From positions 1 to 58,136 of the forward strand of contig JARLJU010000352.1 of NCBI GenBank assembly GCA_031291055.1: a stretch of DNA of 58,136 nucleotides. The letters run 5' to 3'. Of this stretch, positions 34,832-42,919 are shown piece after piece. Both the position numbers and the translations under genes were made by a program. Each line of letters starts with the position of its first letter. Position 1 is the first letter of the stretch. The DNA comes from Rudaea sp. (GTDB lineage Bacteria; Pseudomonadota; Gammaproteobacteria; Xanthomonadales; Rhodanobacteraceae). The notes below the pieces were generated by a model, which saw only the letters and a program-made list of their open reading frames with translations, did no database searches and was not told the origin of the DNA.

Positions 34832-35632
34832 ATGGAAAAGATTGCAGGCACAACCGCCTTCGTTACCGGCGGGGCAAGTGGCATCGGACTCGCCATTGCC
34901 GCCGCGCTGATCGAGGAAGGCGCGCGCGTGATGATCGCCGACGTCAATCAGGCCGCGCTGGATCGCGCAGTGCTAGGCCTCGGTCCGAGTGCCGCGGCAT
35001 TTTGCCTCGATGTCCGCGATCGTGACGGCTGGGCAGACGCCCGGCACGCGGTCGAAGCACGGTTCGGCCCGGTCGATATCCTGATCAACAACGCCGGCAT
35101 CGGTCCCGATGGTCATGCGCTCGCCGACATGGACGCAGTGTCGTTCGACCGCATGGTCGCGATCAAGCTCACCGGCACCTTCAATGGTATCGCCGCTTTC
35201 GGCGCCCGGATGCGCGCGCGCGGATCGGGGCATATCGTCAATACCGCCTCGATGGCAGGCCTGATGGCGATCCCCAAGCTGGGAGCCTACACAGCGGCAA
35301 AATTTGCCGTCGTCGGAATGAGTGAAGTGCTGCGCGCCGAAATGGCCCCGCACGGCATCGGCGTGTCGGTGCTGTGTCCCGGCCTGGTGCGCACCAACCT
35401 TGGCGTGAACACGCAACTTGCAGGCAGCGACCGCATCGTTCCGGACCAGTCGAGCGCCGAGGCCGGTCTGGATGCGGCTGTCGTCGGTGCGCTGGTGATC
35501 GAAGGCATCCGGACCAACGCAATGCATATCATCACCCATGGTGACGGTCGTCGCTATGTCGAAAAACGCATGGCCCGCGTACTTGCGGCGTTCGACTGCG
35601 TTCCGGTTCATGCCGCAAACGCTCCGACTTAG
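34832..35632 (+). CDS. Short-chain dehydrogenase/reductase
   Basis: A 266-residue classical SDR. TGGASGIG at about 12-19, ILINNAGIG at about 87-95, a serine in NTASMAGLMA (about 142) and YTAAKFAVVG (Tyr/Lys about 153 and 157). The C-terminal extension (about 205-266) is longer than FabG types and contains a helix typical of SDRs acting on large hydrophobic substrates. GGAGAGGGAA precedes the ATG. It is expressed alone, with the TetR gene 151 bases downstream. Confidence 0.87.
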   Translation: MEKIAGTTAFVTGGASGIGLAIAAALIEEGARVMIADVNQAALDRAVLGLGPSAAAFCLDVRDRDGWADARHAVEARFGPVDILINNAGIGPDGHALADMDAVSFDRMVAIKLTGTFNGIAAFGARMRARGSGHIVNTASMAGLMAIPKLGAYTAAKFAVVGMSEVLRAEMAPHGIGVSVLCPGLVRTNLGVNTQLAGSDRIVPDQSSAEAGLDAAVVGALVIEGIRTNAMHIITHGDGRRYVEKRMARVLAAFDCVPVHAANAPT

Positions 35633-35676
35633 CCGCAAGATCCGACCTTGTTTCCCGCCCTACCGTAGCCGTGCCG

Positions 35677-35688
35677 CGGTATATACCG
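35677..35688. promoter_or_regulatory. Palindromic operator candidate for the TetR gene
   Basis: CGGTATATACCG is a perfect 12-base palindrome about 95 bases upstream of the TetR start, in the gap after the SDR. It is unrelated to the ACCTRGT motif and may be the TetR protein's own site (inference). Confidence 0.45.
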
Positions 35689-35783
35689 GCAGATAGCCAT
35701 TCCCGGCCAATGCGAAGTCGCTGCGAATTCAGTTTGAATCGACCGGAGCCGGGATTTTCGAGACAGAAGCAAGGCGCGCCAGT

Positions 35784-36485
35784 ATGTCTTCGCAGATGTC
35801 TCGAACAGACCTCGTCATGCCGCCGCCCTTTCGGGAGGTTTCCTCACTGCCCGACGACCCGGTGCTCGACGCGGCCGCGCGCTGCGTCGATCGCAAAGGG
35901 CTCGACAATACCTCGCTGGAGGAAGTCGCTGCGGAAGCGGGGGTGTCGCGGACGACGCTCTATCGGCGCTATGGCAACCGGGAATCGCTGCTGACCGCGC
36001 TGTTGATCGCCCGCGCCGAACCGTTCCGCGCTTGGTCTTCAAGCGTTTACCTGGGCCCGGGAACGGTTGCAGAACGGATCGAAACAGTTCTGGTTCATGC
36101 TATTCTCGAAATGCAACGCGTTGGATGGCTCGACCGCACGCTCAGCACCGGGATGTCGGCTGCTGCTATCCGGGTGTTCAAGGCGAGCCATGCCCACGGC
36201 TCGGAGCAATTGCTGGCCCCGTTGTTGACCTCCGTCATGGACCAGCGCGCGGCCAGCGATGCGCAAGTCACGGTTGCCGAACTGATCGATTGGACCGCCG
36301 ACCAGATGATAGTGCTCGCCAGCGCAGCGCCCTGGGGCGAGGCAAAGCTGCGCGGGCGGTTGCGGTATTTCGTGATGCCGGTGCTCGCGCCCACGTCCGT
36401 ACGCGAGCCCGGTGCCGACCGGCTCGCGCGCATCGAGGCCCGGCTCGATGCCTTGCTCGCGCGAGGTTCGGCTGAACGCCAATGA
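35784..36485 (+). CDS. TetR-family transcriptional regulator
   Basis: A 233-residue regulator. The N-terminal DNA-binding domain follows a roughly 25-residue leader: PVLDAAARCVDRKGLDNTSL, then EEVAAEAG and VSRTTLYRRYGNRESLLTAL (about 54-73). The C-terminal ligand domain is helical and not family-specific. The ligand is probably a pathway acyl-CoA. A perfect palindrome upstream could be its autoregulatory site. Several in-frame ATGs (35784, 35796, 35817) leave the exact start open. Confidence 0.9.
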   Translation: MSSQMSRTDLVMPPPFREVSSLPDDPVLDAAARCVDRKGLDNTSLEEVAAEAGVSRTTLYRRYGNRESLLTALLIARAEPFRAWSSSVYLGPGTVAERIETVLVHAILEMQRVGWLDRTLSTGMSAAAIRVFKASHAHGSEQLLAPLLTSVMDQRAASDAQVTVAELIDWTADQMIVLASAAPWGEAKLRGRLRYFVMPVLAPTSVREPGADRLARIEARLDALLARGSAERQ

Positions 36486-36676
36486 CCCTGGCCCGATCTT
36501 GGTGGCAATCCAGCATGCGGCCCCCGCGCAGGCCATCAACCGTATCGCTGCACAGCCCTTCCAAATAGTCGATGCCGCGATCGGCGCCGCGCGCAAACTC
36601 GGTTTCCATCGGCTGCCGAAATGGTGTCGCCCGTCCTGAACTCCCTCGTTGCAGAACGACCGTACAAGAAATTAAA

Positions 36677-36705
36677 TTGACACCATTGTGTCAACATGGC
36701 ATATT
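36677..36705 (+). promoter_or_regulatory. Promoter with overlapping palindrome, leaderless MarR transcript
   Basis: TTGACA (36677-36682) and CATATT (36700-36705) are spaced by 17 bases, a good sigma-70-type promoter. Initiation 6-7 bases later would fall at the ATG at 36712, giving a leaderless message. TTGACAC (36677-36683) and GTGTCAA (36688-36694) form a perfect inverted repeat over the -35 and spacer. A third GTGTCA half-site touches the start codon. This fits tight autoregulation by the MarR protein. Confidence 0.65.
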
Positions 36706-36711
36706 AGTGTC

Positions 36712-37200
36712 ATGAACGGTCATGCTCATCAATTTATCCGGCTGCTTGATGAACTGGCGCGGACGCGCGGACGGACGATGGCAGCCTTCAGCGATTTGCG
36801 TGCCGCAAGCGGACTGACCGACGTCGAAAACGTCGTGTTGACCGCAGTCACCGGAGCGACCCGCCCCCCGACCGTGCCCCAGATCGGCCGCAGCCTGGGA
36901 CATCCGCGCCAGGTCATTCAGCGGGCCGCCGACGCGCTCGTCGCGCGCGGCCTGATCGCATGGCGCGACAACCCCGATCACAAGCGCGCGCGCCTGCTCG
37001 CACCGACCGCAACGGGAACGCAGATGCGCGAGCGGGACGATCGCGCCGGGCTCGAACGCGCCGACCGCCTGGCTGCCAGCATCGATCCGGCACTGCTGGC
37101 TGCCACGGTTGCCGGCTTGCGCACGATCCGTGAAGCGATCGAGACAAATTTGCGAGCGTCCGGTGAAGCCGCGGACATCGACGAACAGGAGGATGCATGA
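36712..37200 (+). CDS. MarR-family transcriptional regulator
   Basis: A 162-residue winged-helix regulator. The recognition region is TVPQIGRSLGHPRQVIQRAA (about 58-77) and the wing AWRDNPDHKRARLLAPT follows. The ATG at 36712 rather than an upstream codon is chosen because the promoter elements end at 36705. It overlaps the kinase gene by ATGA, so it probably controls the kinase-ACAD-SDR operon it heads. The palindrome in its promoter is the likely target. Confidence 0.85.
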   Translation: MNGHAHQFIRLLDELARTRGRTMAAFSDLRAASGLTDVENVVLTAVTGATRPPTVPQIGRSLGHPRQVIQRAADALVARGLIAWRDNPDHKRARLLAPTATGTQMRERDDRAGLERADRLAASIDPALLAATVAGLRTIREAIETNLRASGEAADIDEQEDA

Positions 37201-38261
37201 GCAACACCGAAGGGTTATACGACCCAGCGCGACTGACCGCCTGGCTCGACGCTCACATACCCGAACTGGGCGATGGGCCACTGGTGGTAGACAAGATCCA
37301 CGGTGGCACCAGCAACGTGATCCTGTCGCTCTGCCGCGGCGGCGAGACGTTGGTGCTGCGTCGCCCCCCTGCCGTGCCGCCACCGGGCAGTGAAAAGACC
37401 GTTCTGCGCGAAGCGCGTGTCCTGACGGCGCTCAACGGCACGCCAGTGCCACATCCCGTTTGCCGCGGCAGTTGCGCCGACGTGAGCGTGATCGGCGCGC
37501 CGTTCTATGTGATGAACATGGTCGATGGCTGGGCCGCGACGATCATCGACGAACACATCTACCACAAGGCTCCGTTCGACCAGGCGCCGTTCGAATATGG
37601 CGTTGCCTATGCGATGGTCGATGGGCTCGTCGCTCTGGCGAATGTCGATTACAAGGCGGTCGGCCTCGACGGTTTCGGCAAGCCCGACAGTTACCTGGAG
37701 CGGCAGGTCGACCGCTGGGAGGGGCAGTTGCGCAGTTACAAGGCGTTGTACGACTATCCCGGTCGTCATCTGCCCGGCTATGATCTGACGCGCGACTGGC
37801 TGCGCTCCAACATTCCTTCAACGTTCCAGGCCGGCATCATCCATGGCGATGTCGGAACGCCCAACGCCCTGTTTGCCGACGGTCCACCCTGCCGCCTAAA
37901 CGCGCTTATAGACTGGGAATTGTCGACGATCGGCGATCCGCTGCTCGATCTTGCAAGCTTCACCAATTCGATGCGGGACGAATGGGCGCCGGATCTGATC
38001 CCGACGAAACGGCTTTATAACAGCGAGAACTGGCCGACCCGGCAGGAAATGATGCGATACTATGCTGCCGGAACAGGGCGCGACATGGCCGATTTCTATT
38101 ATTACTCGGTCCTGGCCATGTTCAAGGGCGGCTGCATTCTGGAATACAAAGTCGCGCAGTCCGAGGCGGGCATCCTGTCCAAGGAGACCGGCGTGTTCTT
38201 TTCGCGCCTCGTGCTCGAAAGTTTTGCCAGCGCAGAAACGCTGATCCGCAAGATCGGATAA
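37197..38261 (+). CDS. APH-fold phosphotransferase (LvaA/ACAD10-11 kinase-like)
   Basis: A 354-residue kinase-fold protein. The nucleotide loop region is KIHGGTSNVILSLC and LVLRRPP, the catalytic HGDVGTPN at about 216-223 and the metal site LIDWELSTIGDPLLDLA at about 237-253. This complete APH motif set is shared with LvaA, which phosphorylates 4-hydroxyacyl-CoA in levulinate catabolism, and with the kinase domain of human ACAD10/11. The next two genes encode an ACAD and an SDR, the same company as in the lva operon, so phosphorylation of a hydroxyacyl-CoA as a leaving group is a reasonable hypothesis. Confidence 0.85.
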   Translation: MSNTEGLYDPARLTAWLDAHIPELGDGPLVVDKIHGGTSNVILSLCRGGETLVLRRPPAVPPPGSEKTVLREARVLTALNGTPVPHPVCRGSCADVSVIGAPFYVMNMVDGWAATIIDEHIYHKAPFDQAPFEYGVAYAMVDGLVALANVDYKAVGLDGFGKPDSYLERQVDRWEGQLRSYKALYDYPGRHLPGYDLTRDWLRSNIPSTFQAGIIHGDVGTPNALFADGPPCRLNALIDWELSTIGDPLLDLASFTNSMRDEWAPDLIPTKRLYNSENWPTRQEMMRYYAAGTGRDMADFYYYSVLAMFKGGCILEYKVAQSEAGILSKETGVFFSRLVLESFASAETLIRKIG

Positions 38262-38293
38262 ATCTCAACGCATTGCTGTTCAGGAGAATTCCC

Positions 38294-39607
38294 GTGGATT
38301 TCACTATCGAACCCGAATTTCAGGTCAAGCTCGACTGGATGCTCGAATTCGTCAAGAACGAGTGCGAGCCGATCGATTTGCTGTTTCCCCATCACGGTGA
38401 CCCTTACGATACCAAAAATGCAACCGCGCGCGCAGTGATCGCGCCGCTGCAGGACGCGGTCAAGGCGCAAGGCCTTTGGGCATGCCACCTCGATCCCCAT
38501 CTTGGTGGCGCTGGCTTTGGCCAGATGAAGCTTGCCTATATGAACGAGATCATCGGGCGTTCTTATTGGGCGCCGACCATTTTCGGCACCGCTGCGCCGG
38601 ATACGGGCAATGCCGAAATTCTGGCGATGTTTGGCACCCAGGCGCAAAAACAGCGCTATCTTCAGCCGTTGCTGGACGGCGACATCGTCTCGACGTTTTC
38701 GATGACCGAACCGCAAGCCGGCGCCGATCCCAAGGAATTCGTCTGCCGCGCGACCCGCGATGGCGATGAATGGGTGATCGAAGGCTACAAATGGTTTTCC
38801 TCGAACGCGCGCTACGCATCGTTCCTGATCGTGATGGCGGTCACCGATCCCGACGCGTCGGCGCACAACCGCATGTCGATGCTCGTCGTTCCTGCCGAAA
38901 CGCCCGGGATCGAGATCATCCGCAATGTGGGGGTGATCGGCGACGATCTGGCGCACGATGACGGTATCCACGGTTATATCCATTACAACCAGGTGCGCGT
39001 GCCGCTCGACGCGATGCTTGGCGCCCCGGGCGAAGGTTTCAAAGTGGCGCAGGCACGGTTGGGCGGTGGCCGCGTGCACCACGCGATGCGCACCGTCGGA
39101 CGCTGCCAACGCGCGTTCGAAATGATGCAGGAACGGGTCGTGTCGCGACGCACCCAGGGCAAACTGCTGGCCGACCATCAGTTTGTCCAGGGCATGATCG
39201 CCGACACCGCGATCGAGCTGGAACAGTTCCGCCTGCTGGTGCTGAAGACCGCATGGGTAATCGACAGCCAGCCGCACGGCGCGGCACGCACACTGATCGC
39301 GATGTGCAAAGTGCAGATGGCCAAGATCTACCACGACGTGGTGCAGCGCGCGATACAGATCCACGGCAGCTATGGTGTCACCAACGAAACCGTGCTTTCC
39401 GCAATGTGGATGGCTCTGCCAAGCCTTGCGCTTGCCGACGGCCCGACCGAAGTGCACAGGGTCCAAGTCGCCAAGGCCTTTACCCGCCATGCCAAGCCTT
39501 CGGCCGGCCTTTTCCCCAGCGAGCATATTCCCGATCGGCTGGCCGCAGCGCGCGCCAAATATGCCCATATCCTCGACGCGGCGCCCGCGTTCGAGGCGGC
39601 AGAGTAA
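38294..39607 (+). CDS. Acyl-CoA dehydrogenase (ACAD10/11, LvaC-like)
   Basis: A 437-residue acyl-CoA dehydrogenase. GTG at 38294 is taken as the start behind AGGAG. FSMTEPQAGADP at about 135-147, WVIEGYKWFSSNARYASF, the RVHHAMRTVGRCQRAFEMM helix and the C-terminal IQIHGSYGVTNETVLSAMW plus DGPTEVHRVQVAK complete the fold. The shape matches ACAD10/11-type enzymes that follow a kinase step. In LvaC the ACAD-fold enzyme helps convert a 4-phosphoacyl-CoA to a 3-hydroxyacyl-CoA. It lies 32 bases after the kinase and 5 bases before the SDR. Confidence 0.88.
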   Translation: MDFTIEPEFQVKLDWMLEFVKNECEPIDLLFPHHGDPYDTKNATARAVIAPLQDAVKAQGLWACHLDPHLGGAGFGQMKLAYMNEIIGRSYWAPTIFGTAAPDTGNAEILAMFGTQAQKQRYLQPLLDGDIVSTFSMTEPQAGADPKEFVCRATRDGDEWVIEGYKWFSSNARYASFLIVMAVTDPDASAHNRMSMLVVPAETPGIEIIRNVGVIGDDLAHDDGIHGYIHYNQVRVPLDAMLGAPGEGFKVAQARLGGGRVHHAMRTVGRCQRAFEMMQERVVSRRTQGKLLADHQFVQGMIADTAIELEQFRLLVLKTAWVIDSQPHGAARTLIAMCKVQMAKIYHDVVQRAIQIHGSYGVTNETVLSAMWMALPSLALADGPTEVHRVQVAKAFTRHAKPSAGLFPSEHIPDRLAAARAKYAHILDAAPAFEAAE

Positions 39608-39612
39608 GCGGC

Positions 39613-40359
39613 ATGGCGATCGATCCGCTGTTCGATCTGACCGGCAAGGTCGCACTGGTAACCGGCGGCAGCCGTGGGCTCGGGCTGGAAATGGTGCGCG
39701 CATTCGCAGCCCACGGCGCTGACGTCATCATCGCCAGCCGCAAGATCGAGAATTGCGAGGCAGCCGCCGCGGAGGTGCGCGCGCTCGGTCGAAGGGCGCT
39801 GGCAGTGGGTGCGCATGTCGGCAAATGGGACGAGATAGACCGGCTGATCGAGGCGGCCTATGCCGAGTTCGGTCGTGTCGACATCCTGGTCAACAATGCC
39901 GGCATGGGACCGCGCACGCCGAGCCACGAGGTGACCGAGCAACTGTTCGACAGCGTGCTCAATCTCAATTTCAAGGGACCGTTCCGCCTCGCCAGCCAGA
40001 TCGCCAAGCGGATGCAGGACGGCGAAGGCGGCACGATCATCAACGTGTCGTCGACCGGCGGTGCAATGCCCCTGCCGGAAATCGTGCCTTATGGATCATC
40101 CAAAGCCGCACTCAACGCAATGACACTGTCGTTTGCACATGAATACGGCCCGAAAGTCCGGGTCAACACGCTGTCGGCGGGACCTTTCCTGACCGATATC
40201 GCCAAGAGCTGGAGCGACGAGGCACGCGAAACGTCCAACAACGCCCTTGGCCGGCCCGGCAGGCCGGAAGAAGTCGTCACCTCGGCATTGTTCCTGGCCA
40301 GCCCGGCATCAAGCTATGTGACCGGGACACTGGTTCGCTGTGACGGCGGGACCTGGTAG
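39613..40359 (+). CDS. Short-chain dehydrogenase/reductase (LvaD position)
   Basis: A 248-residue classical SDR. TGGSRGLG at about 17-24, ILVNNAGMG at about 93-101, NVSSTGGAMPLPEIVPYGSS with Tyr at about 158 and Lys at 162, and the end SYVTGTLVRCDGGTW. Last gene of the MarR-kinase-ACAD-SDR operon. It probably oxidises or reduces the hydroxyacyl-CoA made by the preceding pair. Confidence 0.87.
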   Translation: MAIDPLFDLTGKVALVTGGSRGLGLEMVRAFAAHGADVIIASRKIENCEAAAAEVRALGRRALAVGAHVGKWDEIDRLIEAAYAEFGRVDILVNNAGMGPRTPSHEVTEQLFDSVLNLNFKGPFRLASQIAKRMQDGEGGTIINVSSTGGAMPLPEIVPYGSSKAALNAMTLSFAHEYGPKVRVNTLSAGPFLTDIAKSWSDEARETSNNALGRPGRPEEVVTSALFLASPASSYVTGTLVRCDGGTW

Positions 40360-40363
40360 AAGT

Positions 40364-41734
40364 CTAATCGAGCGGCGCAAACCGCGCGTGCGCCAACCCG
40401 CCCATCGCGTCCGCCATCAGCGCCGAATCACGGGCGACCCCGGCATGGCATAGCCGAATCGCGGTCGGGGCATCGATCGCGGTGTTGCGCACCGCTGCAC
40501 CGAGTGCAGCGCGCGCCTCGGTCAAACCTGCAAACGGCGTGCCCAATGCCGCCGAAAGCTCGGCGACTTCAGCGGCTGCAAAACCCGGCCCGAACCGCTC
40601 GATATCGCGCCACCATTTGACGAGGCGCGCCATGCCTTTGGCTTTGACTGCGGCCTGCTGATCGGTGAGACGCGGCACGATCACGTCGCGCAAGTCATCG
40701 AGCGCCAGAGCGAACGAACGCGCATGCGGCCCCTCGGGCGCATCGGGCAGCATGACGGTGGACAAGGTCACGCCGCTCGCTTCGGCCAGCGCCTCGGCCA
40801 GCACGCGGCGGTGGACCATCGAATAGATCATGTTCATGCCCAGATTGGGCGGAGGCGGCGCGGCCGGATCGTCATGGCGCGCCTGGCTGGCAAAGCCGGC
40901 CTGAAACAGCAGGCGCCAATAGCGCACGCGTGCCAGGTCCACTTTCGCACCGCCCGCTGCCTCGTACTGGGCAAATGCCCCGTTGAGCGGCACGAACGGC
41001 TGAAACAAGGAGCGCAGGCTGATCATGGCCAGGTCGGCCATCGGATCGCCGATATGCACGAGTTCCCAGTCGAGCAACGCAGTCACTTTGTTTTCGGCGA
41101 ATAGAAAGTTGGCGGGCCCGGCATCACCATGCACGACGACCAGCCGATCGGGTTCGGGCGGGATATTGGCCGCGAGCCAATCGGCAGCAAGATGGATCAA
41201 AGGATTGCCGGTCGCGAGATTGCTTTCACGGATCGCGGCGATGCGCTGCTCGATTTCAGCGCGCAGGCTGCGCGGTGGGGGCACGCCTTCGACACCATCG
41301 GCAGCGATGCGGTGGAGTGCCGCGAGTTGCGCCATGAAATCGGCAGCGATCAGGTTCTGTCGTGTCGGATCGGCCCTGAGCACCTGGAAATTGGCTTCGC
41401 CTGAGACCTTTTGCGCAACCAGCGCACGCAGGTCCGGTATGGCGGCAATGAAGCGTGCCGTCGCAACGCCCGATCCCGCAAGCGGCCCGGACAGCGCACG
41501 CAGGATCGCCGCCTCGCGCAGAAAGGCGGCATCGTCACCCGCGCCGGCATGGTGGACGTCGTAATTCATATAGGCATCGACACTGTGCCCGGCGGGATAG
41601 CGCAAAGTCAGCTCAGCCCCTTCACGCGAGGCGCCGCCGCCGCCGCGTGGACGTACGTCGGTAATCTCCGCGCCTGCCGCCGTTTCCACCGCAGCAAACA
41701 GCCCCTCGGGCAACAGTGCCGCAAGCGCGCTCAT
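40364..41734 (-). CDS. APH-fold phosphotransferase family protein
   Basis: A 456-residue kinase-fold protein, third of its type in the window. The catalytic VVVHGDAGPANFLF (about 198-211), the metal site ALLDWELVHIGDPMADLAMI (about 218-237) and a glycine-rich N-terminal loop (PRGGGGASREG) are intact. The extra C-terminal 100 residues are alanine-rich and helical. It overlaps the preceding DUF7064/7065-like gene by ATGA, so the two are coupled. It is convergent with the SDR at 39613, four bases apart. Substrate unknown. Confidence 0.8.
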   Translation of the reverse strand: MSALAALLPEGLFAAVETAAGAEITDVRPRGGGGASREGAELTLRYPAGHSVDAYMNYDVHHAGAGDDAAFLREAAILRALSGPLAGSGVATARFIAAIPDLRALVAQKVSGEANFQVLRADPTRQNLIAADFMAQLAALHRIAADGVEGVPPPRSLRAEIEQRIAAIRESNLATGNPLIHLAADWLAANIPPEPDRLVVVHGDAGPANFLFAENKVTALLDWELVHIGDPMADLAMISLRSLFQPFVPLNGAFAQYEAAGGAKVDLARVRYWRLLFQAGFASQARHDDPAAPPPPNLGMNMIYSMVHRRVLAEALAEASGVTLSTVMLPDAPEGPHARSFALALDDLRDVIVPRLTDQQAAVKAKGMARLVKWWRDIERFGPGFAAAEVAELSAALGTPFAGLTEARAALGAAVRNTAIDAPTAIRLCHAGVARDSALMADAMGGLAHARFAPLD

Positions 41735-42786
41735 CGGGTGGTCCTCAGCGCGTTGAGCATTCGCGCATAATGGTCGCCGACCCACACGTCCTGGTCTTCG
41801 CCCCATCCGATGCTGCCGTTCATGTCCCAGCGCATCAGTTGATTGAGGCCGTAGCCGCCCTCGCTCATGCGACTGACCGACTGACCTTCCGCTTCCAGCG
41901 TACGTCCGGACGTGTCTGCCAGATCCACCAGCATGTGGCTGTTCCAGCCGGCGACGGGATCGCGGAAATTGAGCATGCGCGACCGGGTCTGGTCGACCTC
42001 GCCGAACACGCCGTCTTTCAGCAACCAGCCCACATTCATCGGTGCCCAGCCTTTGGCATCTGCGTCCTGCATCCGCACAAAGCCCAGAAAGCCGGTCTGG
42101 AAATCGAGGCTATGGCCATAGATATACTCGATCCGGCCGCGGCCGCGTTCGCGTTCGATCTGCCGCCACAGCGGGCCGCCGGGAAATTTTATGCGGTTGC
42201 TGTCAGGCGCGTGCTGTTTGCGACTGGTCTGGTATGGCCCACCGCGCGGACCCCAGGTGCGATCGCGAACACCGACGCCGTCAATCGCGATTTTCTCGCC
42301 ACGCAGCGTCATCGTGCCGACGACATGGCCAAGCTGGTCGTAATGCGGCGTCTGCATGAACGGCGGCTCGCCAGGCTGGAACCGATGCGCCGGATGGACA
42401 CCGGTGTGCGTGAAATCGAGCGCGAAACCACGATCCCTGTCTTCATAGGCAAGGTGGTACTTCATGCCGGGTTCGAGCATTTTGAGGCTGTAGCCATTCA
42501 TGGGGAACGTGATGTTGCGCAGATCGGGGGCGTCTGGCATCGACGCCTCTTCCACCTTTTTGTAATAGGCCAGCCGGCCCGGTTCGACGCCCTGGTCGTC
42601 CCAGACGAAAATCCGCCAGGTCACCGTCTGGCGATTGGGATAGTACGGGGTGTGGATCCAGCACCCGATCTTGCGTTCGGGGATATTGAACGACCACCAG
42701 TTGGTTTCCGTCTCATAGGGATCGTCGGACAACGTGTGGTAACAATCGTCCTCAGGTTTGAACGCGAGTTCTGGATTGTCGGTCAC
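41731..42786 (-). CDS. DUF7064/DUF7065-like protein (CrtC/AttH-type beta-barrel)
   Basis: A 351-residue protein with no assigned reaction. It has a conserved opening (CYHTLSDDPYETETNWWSFN, about 15-34), a WGPRGGPYQTSR motif near the middle, and RQIERERGRGRIEYIYGH. Its tryptophan-rich beta pattern is reminiscent of carotenoid 1,2-hydratase/AttH-type barrels, whose relatives act on hydrophobic terpenoids (inference). A clear paralogue is at 48197. It has no signal peptide. Strong operator copies lie 55-80 bases upstream. The gene is coupled to the APH-fold kinase downstream. Confidence 0.7.
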   Translation of the reverse strand: MTDNPELAFKPEDDCYHTLSDDPYETETNWWSFNIPERKIGCWIHTPYYPNRQTVTWRIFVWDDQGVEPGRLAYYKKVEEASMPDAPDLRNITFPMNGYSLKMLEPGMKYHLAYEDRDRGFALDFTHTGVHPAHRFQPGEPPFMQTPHYDQLGHVVGTMTLRGEKIAIDGVGVRDRTWGPRGGPYQTSRKQHAPDSNRIKFPGGPLWRQIERERGRGRIEYIYGHSLDFQTGFLGFVRMQDADAKGWAPMNVGWLLKDGVFGEVDQTRSRMLNFRDPVAGWNSHMLVDLADTSGRTLEAEGQSVSRMSEGGYGLNQLMRWDMNGSIGWGEDQDVWVGDHYARMLNALRTTR

Positions 42787-42840
42787 CTTGCTCTCCCAAA
42801 CTTTTCACACCTCGGCAACCGAGGCTTTGCCACAACGCTG

Positions 42841-42867
42841 TACCAAGTAAACCAGGATTACCTGGTT
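42841..42867. promoter_or_regulatory. Double ACCTRGT-type operator
   Basis: TACCAAGTAAACCAGG (42841-42856) overlaps AACCAGGATTACCTGGTT (42850-42867), an 18-base near-perfect palindrome. Two overlapping sites suggest cooperative repression of the DUF7064/7065-kinase operon. Confidence 0.6.
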
Positions 42868-42919
42868 CGGCTTTGCGGCGGATGCTGGTAATGCGCCCCG
42901 AACACCGTGGCGGCGCGGC

